Part shown: piece by piece, positions 1 to 11,756 of the stretch
Position numbering within the stretch: the first letter of the stretch is position 1
Layout: each line of letters begins with the position of its first letter
Origin: Amycolatopsis sacchari
GTDB lineage: Bacteria > Actinomycetota > Actinomycetes > Mycobacteriales > Pseudonocardiaceae
Reading direction: 5' to 3'
Length of the DNA stretch: 64,000 nucleotides
Assembly (NCBI RefSeq): GCF_900114035.1
Contig: NZ_FORP01000002.1
Location: forward strand, 186,001-250,000
Notes under the pieces: model-generated
Databases searched by the model: none
What the model was told of the DNA's origin: nothing
The model's input: only the letters and a program-made list of their open reading frames with translations
Translations under genes and position numbers: made by a program

Positions 1-147
1 GACTGAACAGAGCCTCCGGTAACGCCCTGACCAGGTAAAACGTACTAACTTAGCGGTATTGCCCGCCGGCGAGGCATTCTTTTGATCTTCTCGCTTAAAT
101 GCCCAGGCACCGGGGTTTACCGGGCGTGACCGCCCTGCTGAAGCGGC

Positions 148-206
148 CCCACCCCCGCCCCGATCCTTGAGTGTTCACGGCGGCTGGGGATCGGGGCGGG
201 GGTGGG
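148..206 (-). terminator. Large GC-rich hairpin ending the gcv/sdaA/gntR operon
   Basis: A perfect 19-bp inverted repeat pairs 148-166 with 188-206 around a 21-base loop. It lies about 60 bases past the gntR stop when read leftward. No U-run follows, as is common for actinobacterial stem terminators. Positions 1-147 are relatively AT-rich and hold no gene that I can support; they could be the flank of a gene lying beyond the left edge. Confidence 0.55.
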
Positions 207-264
207 TGGGGGCGGTGTGGCCGCTTCCGTTGCGTTGCCGGGTGCGGGGTGGCGGTGTGGGTCC

Positions 265-957
265 CTAGCTCAAAAAAGCCCTCAGCAAGGAGGCTGTCCC
301 CTCCAGGTGTTCGGCCATGGCTTGCCTCGCCGATTCCGGATCGCCCTTGAGGATTGCTGTCGCGATGGCTTCGTGCTGGGTGTTGGAGTGGTCCAGGTTT
401 GGGGGCAGCAGGGGGATCTCGTCCAGCAGGCGGTTCACGCGCATCCGGACGTCGGCCACCGCGGAAGTCAGCGAAGGCGAGCCCGTCACCTCCGCGATCG
501 CCAGGTGGAAACGGGAATCCCGCCGCCGATAATCACCTAAATCGGCTGCTCGGGTTTCCGCCAGCGTCGCCAGTAAATGCTCGCGATCCTGATCCGCGAT
601 GCGCGCCGCCGCGAGTTCGGCCGCTCCCGTTTCCAGGACGTGCCGCAGGCCCAGCGTGTCCTCCAGGTCCGGGCGCCGCTCGTCCGGCACCGGCGACGGC
701 AACGTCTCCTGCACGAACGTGCCGCCGTACCGGCCGCGCCGCGACTCCACGTACCCGGCTTCGGACAGGGCGTGAATGGCCTCACGAAGCGTCACCCGGC
801 TGACACCGAGGCGTTCCGCCAGCTCCCGTTCCGGCGGCAGCCGCTCCCCCGCCCCGACCACGCCGAGCCGGATCGACTGCAGCAGCCGTTCCACCGTCTC
901 CTCGAAGGCGTTGCCCGTCCTCACCGGCCGGAACAGTGCCTCGTCCGCGCCCGCCAT
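265..957 (-). CDS. GntR-family (FadR subfamily) transcriptional regulator
   Basis: A 230-residue DNA-binding regulator. An N-terminal winged helix-turn-helix (about residues 20-90, containing LGVSRVTLREAIHAL) precedes an all-helical FCD-type ligand domain with conserved Arg/His residues (RRRDSRFHLAIAEVTGS near 150). That architecture is typical of FadR-type repressors sensing organic acids. Its start lies one base after the sdaA stop, so it is the last gene of the gcvP-gcvT-sdaA operon and probably co-transcribed. By position it may regulate this operon or a linked serine/glycine/pyruvate function. The ligand is unknown. Confidence 0.9.
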   Translation of the reverse strand: MAGADEALFRPVRTGNAFEETVERLLQSIRLGVVGAGERLPPERELAERLGVSRVTLREAIHALSEAGYVESRRGRYGGTFVQETLPSPVPDERRPDLEDTLGLRHVLETGAAELAAARIADQDREHLLATLAETRAADLGDYRRRDSRFHLAIAEVTGSPSLTSAVADVRMRVNRLLDEIPLLPPNLDHSNTQHEAIATAILKGDPESARQAMAEHLEGTASLLRAFLS

Positions 958-958
958 G

Positions 959-2299
959 TCAGCATTCGATCACGTTGACGGCCAGCCCGCCGCGCGCGGT
1001 CTCCTTGTACTTCACCTTCATGTCGGCGCCGGTCTCCCGCATCGTCTTGATCGCCTTGTCCAGCGTGACGACGTGGCTCCCGTCCCCGTGCAACGCCATC
1101 CGCGCCGCCTGCACCGCCTTCGAAGCACCGATCGCGTTCCGCTCGATGCACGGGATCTGCACGAGACCGCCCACCGGATCGCACGTCAGCCCCAGGTGGT
1201 GCTCGACCCCGATCTCAGCCGCGTTCTCCACCTGCTCCGGACTGCCGCCCAGCACCTCCGCGAGCCCCGCCGCCGCCATCGCGCACGCCGAACCGACCTC
1301 ACCCTGGCAGCCGACCTCGGCGCCCGAGATCGAACCCGTCGTCTTCAGGATCACGCCGATCGCGCCCGCCGTGAGCAGGAACCGCACCACCCCGGCGTCC
1401 GAGGCACCCTGCACGAACCGCCGGTAGTAGTGCAGCACCGCCGGGATGATGCCGGCCGCACCGTTCGTCGGCGCCGTCACCACGCGGCCGCCGGAAGCGT
1501 TTTCTTCGTTCACCGCCAACGCGTACAGGCCCACCCAGTCCATTGCGGACAGTGAGTCCTCCGGCTCCGACAACAGTTTGGCGTGCAGGGACTTCGCCCG
1601 CCGACGCACCTTCAGGCCGCCCGGCAACACCCCGTCGTGCTCCAGGCCGTTGCGGACGCACTCCCTCATGACGTCCCAGATCCGCAGCAGCCCGGCCTCG
1701 ATCTCCTCGCGCGACCGCCACGCGAGTTCGTTGCGCAGCATGATCTCGCTGACCGGCACGCCCTCCTCGCGACACAGCGCGAGCAGCTCACCGCCGGTCG
1801 TGAACGGGTGCGGCAGGGGGGTGCTGTCCTCGACCACACCCTGCTCACCCCGCACGAAACCGCCACCCACCGAGTAGTAAGTGCGTTCGAGCAACAGATC
1901 TTCGCCGTAAGCACGGAAAACCATGCCGTTCGGGTGCTCGGGCAGCGAACGTCGCCGGTGCATCACCAGATCCCGGTCCTCGCCGAACCGGATCTCCTGC
2001 CTGCCACCGAGGCACAACCGCCCCGAAGACCGGATCGCCTCGACGAGTGCGGGCACGGCGTCCGTGTCGACGTCCTCCGGCGTCTCCCCCGAAAGTCCTA
2101 AGAGGACAGCGCGATCGCTGCCGTGCCCGAAACCCGTGGCGCCCAGGGAACCGAACAGCTCCGCCTTCACCCGCCGGACACGCGGCAGGTCGTCGCCGAG
2201 CGCCTCGACGAACAACCGCGCCGCGCGCATCGGACCCACGGTGTGGGAACTCGAAGGCCCGATGCCGATCGAGAAGAGGTCGAAGACGCTGATGGCCAT
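959..2299 (-). CDS. sdaA: L-serine ammonia-lyase, iron-sulfur dependent, single chain
   Basis: Deaminates L-serine to pyruvate and ammonia in the cytosol. The 446-residue length fits the fused beta-alpha (type 2) enzyme. The N-terminal SSSHTVGPM motif (residues 15-23) is the family signature. Cysteines in [17 protein letters not shown] (Cys373) and IPC (Cys384) are the expected 4Fe-4S ligands. The protein ends in VIEC, the C-terminal cysteine known to reach into the active site of this enzyme type. The gene starts one base after gcvT, so serine made from glycine can be drained to pyruvate by the same operon. Confidence 0.96.
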   Translation of the reverse strand: MAISVFDLFSIGIGPSSSHTVGPMRAARLFVEALGDDLPRVRRVKAELFGSLGATGFGHGSDRAVLLGLSGETPEDVDTDAVPALVEAIRSSGRLCLGGRQEIRFGEDRDLVMHRRRSLPEHPNGMVFRAYGEDLLLERTYYSVGGGFVRGEQGVVEDSTPLPHPFTTGGELLALCREEGVPVSEIMLRNELAWRSREEIEAGLLRIWDVMRECVRNGLEHDGVLPGGLKVRRRAKSLHAKLLSEPEDSLSAMDWVGLYALAVNEENASGGRVVTAPTNGAAGIIPAVLHYYRRFVQGASDAGVVRFLLTAGAIGVILKTTGSISGAEVGCQGEVGSACAMAAAGLAEVLGGSPEQVENAAEIGVEHHLGLTCDPVGGLVQIPCIERNAIGASKAVQAARMALHGDGSHVVTLDKAIKTMRETGADMKVKYKETARGGLAVNVIEC

Positions 2300-2300
2300 C

Positions 2301-3377
2301 TCAGGCGCGCCGGTAGAACGGCATCGGCACGACCTCGACCGGCTCCACCCGGCCGCGGATGTCGACCGACAGGCCCGTGCCCGGCTCGCTCAGCTCCTTC
2401 GCCACGTACGCCATCGCGATGGGATGACCGAGCGTCGGAGAAAGCGCACCGCTCGTCACCACGCCGACCTCGCGCTCACCGTCGAGTACCCGGTACCCGT
2501 GCCGGGGCGCACGCCGCCCGGAACCCTTGAGCCCCACCAGGACCTCGGCCGGTTCGCGACGACCCTCCAGCGCGGCCTTGCCGACGAAGTCCGGCTTCTC
2601 GAACTTCACCACGCGCCCCAGCCCGGCGTCGAACGGCGCGCGATCGGTGCTGAGTTCGTTGCCGTACAACGGCATCCCGGCTTCGAGACGCAACGTGTCG
2701 CGGCACGCGAGGCCCGCGGGCAACAGGCCGTGCTCCTCACCGGCGTTGGCGAGCACGTGCCACAAGTCCACCGCCTCGGTCGCCGGCACGTACAGCTCGA
2801 AGCCGTCCTCGCCGGTGTAGCCGGTGCGAGCCAGCAGCACGTCGTGACCGCGTACCTGAGTGGGCATGCTCGCGTAGTACTTGAGCCCGGAGAGATCGGC
2901 GTCGGTCACGGAACCGACGATCGCCGCCGAATTCGGGCCCTGCACGGCGATCAGCGCGGTGTCGGCCGACCGGTCCTCGACCGTGACGTCGAATTTCGCC
3001 GCACGGGCGCGCAGTTCCGACGCGACCAGCGCCGCGTTCCCCGCGTTGGCGACGACGAGGTACTTCTCCTCGGTGAGCCGGTAGACCACGAGGTCGTCGA
3101 GCACCCCGCCATCCTCCGCGCACATCATCGTGTAGCGTGCGCGGCCGGGCTGGACCGCCGAAAGCGTGCCGACCAGAGCGAAATCGAGCGCGTCCGCCGC
3201 CTGCGGTCCGGTCAGCTCGATCTCGCCCATGTGCGACAGGTCGAACAGCCCGGCCGCCTCACGCACGGCGCGGTGCTCGGCGAGCTCGCTGGAGTACCGC
3301 ACCGGCATCTCCCAGCCGGCGAAGTCGGTGAACAGCGCATGCAGTCCTTTGTGGACGCCATACAGCGCGGTGTGCAT
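2301..3377 (-). CDS. gcvT: Glycine cleavage system T protein (aminomethyltransferase)
   Basis: Transfers the aminomethyl carbon from H-protein lipoamide to tetrahydrofolate, releasing ammonia. The 358 residues span the full GcvT fold, including [13 protein letters not shown] near residue 47 and [18 protein letters not shown] near 185, followed by the C-terminal barrel domain. It lies one base downstream of gcvP and one base upstream of sdaA. No gcvH or lipoamide dehydrogenase gene lies in the window, so the H and L proteins must be encoded elsewhere. Confidence 0.97.
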   Translation of the reverse strand: MHTALYGVHKGLHALFTDFAGWEMPVRYSSELAEHRAVREAAGLFDLSHMGEIELTGPQAADALDFALVGTLSAVQPGRARYTMMCAEDGGVLDDLVVYRLTEEKYLVVANAGNAALVASELRARAAKFDVTVEDRSADTALIAVQGPNSAAIVGSVTDADLSGLKYYASMPTQVRGHDVLLARTGYTGEDGFELYVPATEAVDLWHVLANAGEEHGLLPAGLACRDTLRLEAGMPLYGNELSTDRAPFDAGLGRVVKFEKPDFVGKAALEGRREPAEVLVGLKGSGRRAPRHGYRVLDGEREVGVVTSGALSPTLGHPIAMAYVAKELSEPGTGLSVDIRGRVEPVEVVPMPFYRRA

Positions 3378-3378
3378 G

Positions 3379-6198
<2,820 letters not shown>

Positions 6199-6244
6199 CG
6201 GGAGCTCCTCGTTCAGCGGCTGCGGGAACTCCCCCTCTGTCATC

Positions 6245-6412
6245 GGCACCTGAGAGTTTCACCGCTGTGGGGCGGCTTTCACCTTGGGTGAGGCGCGGAC
6301 GTGCGCCTGCTTTCCAGAGTGGCCTGGCCAGAGCGGTAACTGGTACCTGAGAGATTGGCGGGGAGGTTGCTCCTTCGGTGCCCCGTGTGTCGACGGGGGC
6401 TCTCCCGCTCCG
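6245..6412 (-). promoter_or_regulatory. Tandem glycine riboswitch
   Basis: Leader of the gcvP operon. Read on the minus strand, the first aptamer runs about 6412-6343 (GCGGGAGAGC, then CCGAAGGAGCAA, then AATCTCTCAGGTACC). The second runs about 6341-6245 (TACCGC, CTCTGGAAAGC, ACCCAAGGTGAAA, GTGAAACTCTCAGGTGCC). These are the conserved glycine riboswitch blocks in the right order and in two tandem copies joined by a very short linker. The gcvP ribosome-binding site lies about 40 bases downstream, so control of either transcription or translation is possible. Confidence 0.93.
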
Positions 6413-6444
6413 GCTCGTGACGGCCCATGTTCAGTTGTGGCGTC

Positions 6445-6452
6445 AGTCTATA
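6445..6452 (-). promoter_or_regulatory. Possible -10 box of the glycine riboswitch transcript
   Basis: On the minus strand TATAGACT lies about 33 bases before the first aptamer and is the only AT-rich hexamer in a GC-rich stretch. No good -35 box is visible at normal spacing. Confidence 0.35.
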
Positions 6453-6491
6453 GCCAGGGGCACCGGCGAGCGAGGGGACGGCGGGGCAGGT

Positions 6492-6517
6492 CTCCGGGGC
6501 CCTTTCGCGCCCCGGAG
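6492..6517 (-). terminator. Hairpin after the SDR gene (end of Puu-like operon)
   Basis: CTCCGGGGC (6492-6500) and GCCCCGGAG (6509-6517) form a perfect 9-bp stem with an 8-base loop. It lies about 58 bases past the SDR stop and before the glycine riboswitch promoter, separating the two leftward operons. There is no clear U-tract. Confidence 0.5.
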
Positions 6518-6574
6518 TTGTCGACGGTGCGTGATGCGTTGTGCGCGATCCGCTGTCCGGGCAGCGGCCCCCGC

Positions 6575-7339
6575 CTAGATCGGGGTGACGTAGGCGCCGC
6601 TGATCCCGCCGTCGACCAGGAACTGCGAGGCGGTGATGAACGAGGCGTCGTCGCTGGCGAGGAAGGCGACGGCGGCCGCGATCTCCGTCGGCTCGGCGAA
6701 CCGGCCCATCGGCACGTGCACCAGACGGCGGGCGGCGCGTTCCGGGTCCTTCGCGAACAGCTCCTGCAACAGCGGCGTGTTCACCGGACCGGGGCACAGC
6801 GCGTTCACCCGGATGCCCTCGCGCGCGAACTGCACGCCCAGCTCCCGCGTCATCGACAGCACGCCGCCCTTCGACGCCGTGTACGAGATCTGCGAGGTCG
6901 CCGCGCCCATGACCGCGACGAACGACGCCGTGTTGACGATCGCGCCCTTGCCCTGCCGCTGCATGTGCGGGATGGCGTACTTGCAGCACAGGTACACCGA
7001 CGTCAGGTTCACCTCCTGCACCTTCCGCCAGGCGTCGATCCCCGTGGTCAGGATCGAGTCGTCCTCCGGCGGGGAGATGCCGGCGTTGTTGAACGCCACG
7101 TCCAACGACCCGAAACGGTCCACAGTGGTCTGGAACAGGGCCTCGACCTGGGCTTCGTCGGTGACGTCCGTGGCGATGAACTCGCCGCCCACCTCGTCGG
7201 CGGCCGCCTTGCCGCTCGCCGCGTCGACGTCCGCGACCACCACCTTCGCGCCCTCGCTCGCCAGCCGCCGCGCCGTGGCGAGGCCGATCCCGCTGCCGCC
7301 GCCGGTGATGACGGCGACCCGGCCCTCGAACCGCTGCAT
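6575..7339 (-). CDS. SDR-family NAD(P)-dependent oxidoreductase
   Basis: A 254-residue classical short-chain dehydrogenase/reductase. It has TGGGSGIG at residues 12-19 (cofactor binding), NNAG near 90, a catalytic Ser and YTASK near 155, and the PGPVNTP segment near 185. It starts one base after the aldehyde dehydrogenase stop and is the last gene of the Puu-like operon, so it may oxidise or reduce a hydroxy or oxo intermediate there. The substrate cannot be told from sequence. Confidence 0.92.
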   Translation of the reverse strand: MQRFEGRVAVITGGGSGIGLATARRLASEGAKVVVADVDAASGKAAADEVGGEFIATDVTDEAQVEALFQTTVDRFGSLDVAFNNAGISPPEDDSILTTGIDAWRKVQEVNLTSVYLCCKYAIPHMQRQGKGAIVNTASFVAVMGAATSQISYTASKGGVLSMTRELGVQFAREGIRVNALCPGPVNTPLLQELFAKDPERAARRLVHVPMGRFAEPTEIAAAVAFLASDDASFITASQFLVDGGISGAYVTPI

Positions 7340-7340
7340 G

Positions 7341-8696
7341 TCAGACCTCCGTGCTCAGAAAGACGTTCTTGACCTCGGTGAACGCGTCCAGCGCGTCCGG
7401 CCCCAGCTCACGCCCCAGCCCCGACTGCTTGAAGCCGCCGAACGGCGTCCAGTACCGCACCGACGAGTGCGAGTTGACCGACAGGTTCCCCGCCTCGACG
7501 GCGCGGGAGACCCGGAACGCTCGTCCAACGTCGGACGTCCAGATGGACCCGGACAGCCCGTACTCGGTGTCGTTCGCCAGCCGGATCGCGTCCGCCTCGT
7601 CGGTGAACGGCACGACGGCGACCACCGGCCCGAAGATCTCCTCGGTGACCAGCGGATCGGTCAGCGACGTCGGCGTGACGACCGTGGGCGGGAACCAGAA
7701 ACCCGGCCCGTCGGGTGCGCTTCCCCGGAAAGCGACTGGAGCATCAGGTAGGACGTAGGACGTCACACGTTCCTTGTGCTGCCGGGAGATCAGCGGGCCC
7801 ATCTCCGTGCCCTCGGCACCCGGATCGCCCACGACGACCCCCTTGACCGCGGGTTCGAGCAGCTCCATGAACCGGTCGTAGACCGGGGCCTGCACGAGGA
7901 TCCGGGACCGGGCGCAGCAGTCCTGCCCGGCGTTGTCGAACACGCCGTAGGGCGCGGTCGCCGCGGCCTTCTCCAGGTCGGCGTCGGCGAACACGATGTT
8001 CGCACTCTTGCCGCCGAGCTCCAGCGTCACGCGCTTCACCTGCTCGGCGCAGCCGGCCATGATCTGCTTGCCCACGGCCGTCGAGCCGGTGAACACGACC
8101 TTCCGCACGGCCGGGTGCGTCACGAACCGCTGCCCGACGACGGCACCCCGGCCGGGCAGCACCTGGAACACGTCCTCGGGGATGCCGGCTTCCCGCGCCA
8201 GTTGCGCCAGGCGCAGTGCGGTCAGCGGGGTCAGCTCGGCGGGTTTGAGCACGACGGTGTTCCCCGCGGCGAGCGCCGGCGCGAAACCCCACGCGGCGAT
8301 CGGCATGGGGAAGTTCCACGGCACGATGATCCCGACCACGCCGAGCGGCTCGTGGAACGTCACGTTCACCCCGCCGGGCACCGGGATCTGCTTGCCGTGC
8401 AAGCGTTCCGGCGCGGCCGCGTAGAAGTGCAGCACGTCGCGGACGTTGCCGGCCTCCCACCGCGCGTTGCCGATCGTGTGGCCGGAGTTGGCCACCTCGA
8501 GCCGGGCCAGGTGCTCCACGTCGGCGTCGACCGCCTCGGCGAACCGCCGCAGCAGGCGCGCCCGGTCGCCCGGCGCCACGGCCCGCCACGACGGCAACGC
8601 CGCCTGCGCCCGCGCGATCGCCGCGTCGGTCTCCTCCAGCGAAGCGAGTTCGACCGTCCCCACGACCTCCTCGGTCGCCGGGTTGATCACGTCCAT
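7341..8696 (-). CDS. Aldehyde dehydrogenase (PuuC/betaine-aldehyde-dehydrogenase-like)
   Basis: NAD(P)-dependent oxidation of an aldehyde to an acid. The family motifs FTGSTAVGKQI, VTLELGGKSAN (general base Glu) and GQDCCARSR (catalytic Cys) are present in order. The ATG at 8696 has GAGGAAC upstream and yields MDVINPATEEVVG, the usual start; the 451-residue length is slightly short for the family. Between a gamma-glutamyl-GABA hydrolase homologue (17-base gap) and an SDR gene, the natural guess is gamma-glutamylaminobutyraldehyde or a related amino-aldehyde as substrate. Confidence 0.9.
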   Translation of the reverse strand: MDVINPATEEVVGTVELASLEETDAAIARAQAALPSWRAVAPGDRARLLRRFAEAVDADVEHLARLEVANSGHTIGNARWEAGNVRDVLHFYAAAPERLHGKQIPVPGGVNVTFHEPLGVVGIIVPWNFPMPIAAWGFAPALAAGNTVVLKPAELTPLTALRLAQLAREAGIPEDVFQVLPGRGAVVGQRFVTHPAVRKVVFTGSTAVGKQIMAGCAEQVKRVTLELGGKSANIVFADADLEKAAATAPYGVFDNAGQDCCARSRILVQAPVYDRFMELLEPAVKGVVVGDPGAEGTEMGPLISRQHKERVTSYVLPDAPVAFRGSAPDGPGFWFPPTVVTPTSLTDPLVTEEIFGPVVAVVPFTDEADAIRLANDTEYGLSGSIWTSDVGRAFRVSRAVEAGNLSVNSHSSVRYWTPFGGFKQSGLGRELGPDALDAFTEVKNVFLSTEV

Positions 8697-8713
8697 GTCG
8701 TTCCTCACGTCCT

Positions 8714-9418
8714 TCACGAGCGGGTCGCGTCGACCAGTGCGGCGAACAGGCGCACGTCCTCGACGTCCTGCTCCGGATGCCATTGCACGCCCAGCACGAA
8801 CCGCGAGCCGGGCACCTCGACGGCCTCCACCGTGCCGTCCGACGCCCAGCCGACCGCGCGCAGGCCCTCGCCCAGCGAAGCGACCGCCTGGTGGTGGTAG
8901 CAGTGCCCCTTCGCCTCCACGCCGAGGATCCCCGCGACCCGGCTCCCGTCGGCCAGGGTGATCCGGTTGTGCCCGTACACCGCGGGCGCGGGCTGGTGGT
9001 CCGCGTGCCCCACGACCTCCGGCAGGTGCTGGGTCAGCGTCCCGCCGAGCGCGACGTTCAGCACCTGCATGCCCCGGCACACCCCGAGCAGCGGCAGCCC
9101 CCGGTCCAGCGCCGCCCGGGTGAGCGCGAACTCGAATGCGTCCCGCTCCGGCCGGGAAACCGTTTTCTCGTGCGCCTGCTGTCCGTACCGCGCGGGGTCA
9201 ACATCCGCGCCGCCCGCGATCACCAGAGCGTCCACTGCGGACAGTGCCGTGACATCGCTTCCCACAGACGGCAACAGGACTGGCACACCACCGGCCGCGA
9301 CGACAGCGTCCACATAAGACCGGGGCAGCAGCGCGGCAGGCGTCTGCCACACACCCCAACTCGCCGTCTCGACGTAGGTGGAGATGCCGATGACCGGCCT
9401 AGAGCCGCTCGAAACCAC
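8714..9418 (-). CDS. Gamma-glutamyl-gamma-aminobutyrate hydrolase family protein (PuuD-like)
   Basis: A class I glutamine-amidotransferase-like hydrolase of 234 residues. The nucleophile elbow is LLGVCRGMQVLNVALGG (Cys near 117) and the His/Glu pair is in VQWHPEQD near the C terminus. PuuD enzymes release GABA from gamma-glutamyl-GABA. The GTG start at 9418 overlaps the upstream glutamine-synthetase-like gene by 20 bases and has GGGAG about 8 bases before it. With its neighbours it supports a gamma-glutamylated amine pathway. Confidence 0.88.
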   Translation of the reverse strand: MVSSGSRPVIGISTYVETASWGVWQTPAALLPRSYVDAVVAAGGVPVLLPSVGSDVTALSAVDALVIAGGADVDPARYGQQAHEKTVSRPERDAFEFALTRAALDRGLPLLGVCRGMQVLNVALGGTLTQHLPEVVGHADHQPAPAVYGHNRITLADGSRVAGILGVEAKGHCYHHQAVASLGEGLRAVGWASDGTVEAVEVPGSRFVLGVQWHPEQDVEDVRLFAALVDATRS

Positions 9419-10763
9419 GGATCCGCTCCCAGTCGGTGACGGCCGCGTCGAAGGCCGCGAGTTCGACGCGGGCGGCGTTCAGGTAGTGCTCGACGACGTC
9501 ATCGCCGAACGCGGTTCGCGCGACCTTGCTCTCCGCGAGCAGCTGCGCGGAGTCGCGGAGGTTCGCGGGCACGGTCGGTTTCTCGGCACCGTAAGCGTTC
9601 CCGGTGAACTCCGGCTCCAGCGGCAGCTCGTTGTCGATCCCGTGCAGCCCGGCGGCCACGAGCGCGGCCACGGCCAGGTACGGGTTCACGTCGCCGCCGG
9701 GCACGCGGTTCTCCACGCGCAGCGACTGGCCGTGCCCCACGACGCGCAGCGCGCACGTCCGGTTGTCGGTCCCCCAGGCGACGGCGGTCGGCGCGAAGCT
9801 GCCGGGCATGAACCGCTTGTAGGAGTTGATGTTCGGCGCGAAGAAGTACGTCAGCTCGCGCAGGCACGCCAGCTGCCCGGCCAGGAAGTGCGTCATGAGC
9901 GGCGAGAACCCGCCAGGGCCGTCACCCGCGAGCACCGGCTCGCCGTCGGCGGAGCGCAGGCTGATGTGGATGTGGCAGGAGTTGCCCTCGCGCTCGTTGT
10001 ACTTCGCCATGAAGGTCAGGCTGCGCCCCTCCTGCGCGGCGATCTCCTTGGCACCGGTCTTGTAGATGCTGTGGTTGTCGCAAGTGGACAGCGCCTCGGC
10101 GTACCGGAAAGCGATTTCATGCTGGCCCGGGTTGCACTCGCCCTTGGCTGACTCGACGTACATCCCCGCCGAACCCATCTCGTTGCGGATGCGCCGCAAC
10201 AACGGCTCGATCCGCCCGGTGCCGAGCATCGAATAGTCCACATTGTACTGGTTGGCGGGCGTCAGCTCACGGTAACCGCGTTGCCACGCCTGTTCGTACG
10301 TGTCGTCGAAGACGATGAACTCCAGCTCCGTGCCGACGAACGCGGAAAGCCCGCGCTCGGCCAGCCGGTCGAGCTGACGGCGCAGCACCTGCCGGGGTGA
10401 GACGGGCACGTCGCCGCCCCGCACCCGTTCGACGTCGGCGAGCACCAGCGCCGTGCCCGGGTGCCAGGGCAGCAGGCGCAGCGTCGTGAGGTCCGGGCGC
10501 AGCACGAAATCGCCGTAACCCTTCTCCCACGAGGACAGTTCGTAGCCGTCCACGGTGTTCATGTCCACGTCCACGGCGAGCAGGTAGTCACACGCCTCGG
10601 TCGCGTGCGGCACGACCTCGTTGACGAAGTACTCGGCGGCGCACCGCTTGCCCTGCAGCCGCCCCTGCATGTCGGTCATCGCGACGAGGACGGTGTCGAT
10701 CACACCTTCTTCGACCAGTTCCCGCAGGCGGTCGAGGGTGAGCATGCCTCTGGCACTGTTCAT
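9399..10763 (-). CDS. Glutamine synthetase family protein (gamma-glutamylamine synthetase, PuuA/GlnA3-like)
   Basis: ATP-dependent ligase that probably joins glutamate to an amine. It has the catalytic-domain motifs VGTELEFIVFDD, KGECNPGQHEI, NSCHIHISL and GGDVNPYLAVAALVAAG. The ATG at 10763 (454 residues) has GGAAGG upstream; an in-frame GTG at 10787 lacks one. The partners (PuuD-like, ALDH, SDR) point to glutamylation of a polyamine or monoamine such as putrescine or ethanolamine rather than ammonia assimilation. Expected adenylylation and feedback features of GlnA were not examined. Confidence 0.88.
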   Translation of the reverse strand: MNSARGMLTLDRLRELVEEGVIDTVLVAMTDMQGRLQGKRCAAEYFVNEVVPHATEACDYLLAVDVDMNTVDGYELSSWEKGYGDFVLRPDLTTLRLLPWHPGTALVLADVERVRGGDVPVSPRQVLRRQLDRLAERGLSAFVGTELEFIVFDDTYEQAWQRGYRELTPANQYNVDYSMLGTGRIEPLLRRIRNEMGSAGMYVESAKGECNPGQHEIAFRYAEALSTCDNHSIYKTGAKEIAAQEGRSLTFMAKYNEREGNSCHIHISLRSADGEPVLAGDGPGGFSPLMTHFLAGQLACLRELTYFFAPNINSYKRFMPGSFAPTAVAWGTDNRTCALRVVGHGQSLRVENRVPGGDVNPYLAVAALVAAGLHGIDNELPLEPEFTGNAYGAEKPTVPANLRDSAQLLAESKVARTAFGDDVVEHYLNAARVELAAFDAAVTDWERIRGFERL

Positions 10764-10802
10764 CCGCACACCCTTCCGCGCCACCACAACCCCGTCAAAG
10801 GG

Positions 10803-10834
10803 CTACTATTGGTCCATTGACGAGCGCTGTCAAG
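10803..10834. promoter_or_regulatory. Overlapping divergent promoters, glutamylamine synthetase / amidohydrolase
   Basis: For the leftward operon, TTGACA (10834-10829, minus strand) and AATAGT (10810-10805) are 18 bases apart, a good sigma-70-type promoter. For the rightward gene, TACTAT (10804-10809) is a plausible -10. The two overlap, with the small palindrome TGGTCCA at 10811-10817 inside the shared segment, so one regulator could act on both directions. Confidence 0.5.
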
Positions 10835-10842
10835 GGGGCGGA

Positions 10843-11661
10843 ATGGCCGACGAGATCATCGACGTCTGGATGCAGCAGCCGAACCAGCGTTTCCTCGACC
10901 AGCGGTGGCTCGAACCGTTGCTGCGCTGGACGGACCTCGACCGCGCAGCGCCCCCGGTCGCGGCGACGCTCGGTGCGATGGACCGCGCCGGCGTGCGGAT
11001 CGGCCTGCTGTCGGCGTGGCACGGCCCGCAGGGGGTGCTGATCTCGAACGACGAGGTCGCCGAACTGGTGCAGGCCCGCCCCGACCGGTTCGCGGGCATC
11101 GCGACCGTCGACCTCACCGATCCCGTGCGTGCCGTCCGGGAGATCCGGCGTTGCGTGCGGGACCTGGGTTTCGTGGGCGTGCGGGTGGTGCCGTGGCTGT
11201 GGAACCTGCCGCCGAACGACCGCCGCTACTACCCCGTGTACGTCGCGTGCGTGGAGGAGGACGTGCCGTTCTGCACGCAGATCGGGCACACCGGGCCGCT
11301 GTGCCCGTCCGAACCGGGGCGGCCGATCCCGTACCTGGACGAGGTGCTGCTGGACTTCCCGCAGCTCGTGGTCGTCGGCGGGCACGTGGGGTACCCGTGG
11401 CTGGCGGAAGTGCTGTCGCTGGTGCGGAAGTACCCGAACTTCCACGTGGACACCTCGGCGTACGCGGTGCACCGGCTGCCGGAGGAGCTGGTGGAGTTCA
11501 TGCGCGGCCGGGGCCGGACGCGAGTGCTGTTCGGCAGCAACTACCCGATGCTCACGCCCGCCCAGTGCCTCGACCGGCTGGACGACCTGGGGCTCGGCGC
11601 GGAGGCGCGGGAGCTGTTCCTCGGCGGCAACGCCCGGCGGGTGTTCTCGCTGCCGCTGTAG
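10843..11661 (+). CDS. Amidohydrolase-2 family protein with degenerate metal site
   Basis: 272 residues of the ACMSD-like amidohydrolase fold. The start ATG at 10843 has AAGGGGG a few bases upstream. Two family histidines remain (TQIGHTG near 150 and VVGGHVGYPW near 185). The N-terminal metal motif HxH is replaced by IDVWMQQP, and the usual GSDYP aspartate is asparagine in FGSNYPM. It may therefore bind no metal, or use a different one; hydrolysis or decarboxylation should not be assumed. It is divergent from the glutamylamine synthetase operon and shares its promoter region. Confidence 0.8.
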   Translation: MADEIIDVWMQQPNQRFLDQRWLEPLLRWTDLDRAAPPVAATLGAMDRAGVRIGLLSAWHGPQGVLISNDEVAELVQARPDRFAGIATVDLTDPVRAVREIRRCVRDLGFVGVRVVPWLWNLPPNDRRYYPVYVACVEEDVPFCTQIGHTGPLCPSEPGRPIPYLDEVLLDFPQLVVVGGHVGYPWLAEVLSLVRKYPNFHVDTSAYAVHRLPEELVEFMRGRGRTRVLFGSNYPMLTPAQCLDRLDDLGLGAEARELFLGGNARRVFSLPL

Positions 11662-11756
11662 AGGCGGGAGATCCTCGTTTCCCGTCCGGAAGGGCAGTTG
11701 ATCAGCGGAGGCGCCGGTCCGTCCGTATCCTCGCGGTACCGGCTGGGAGGCAGCGC

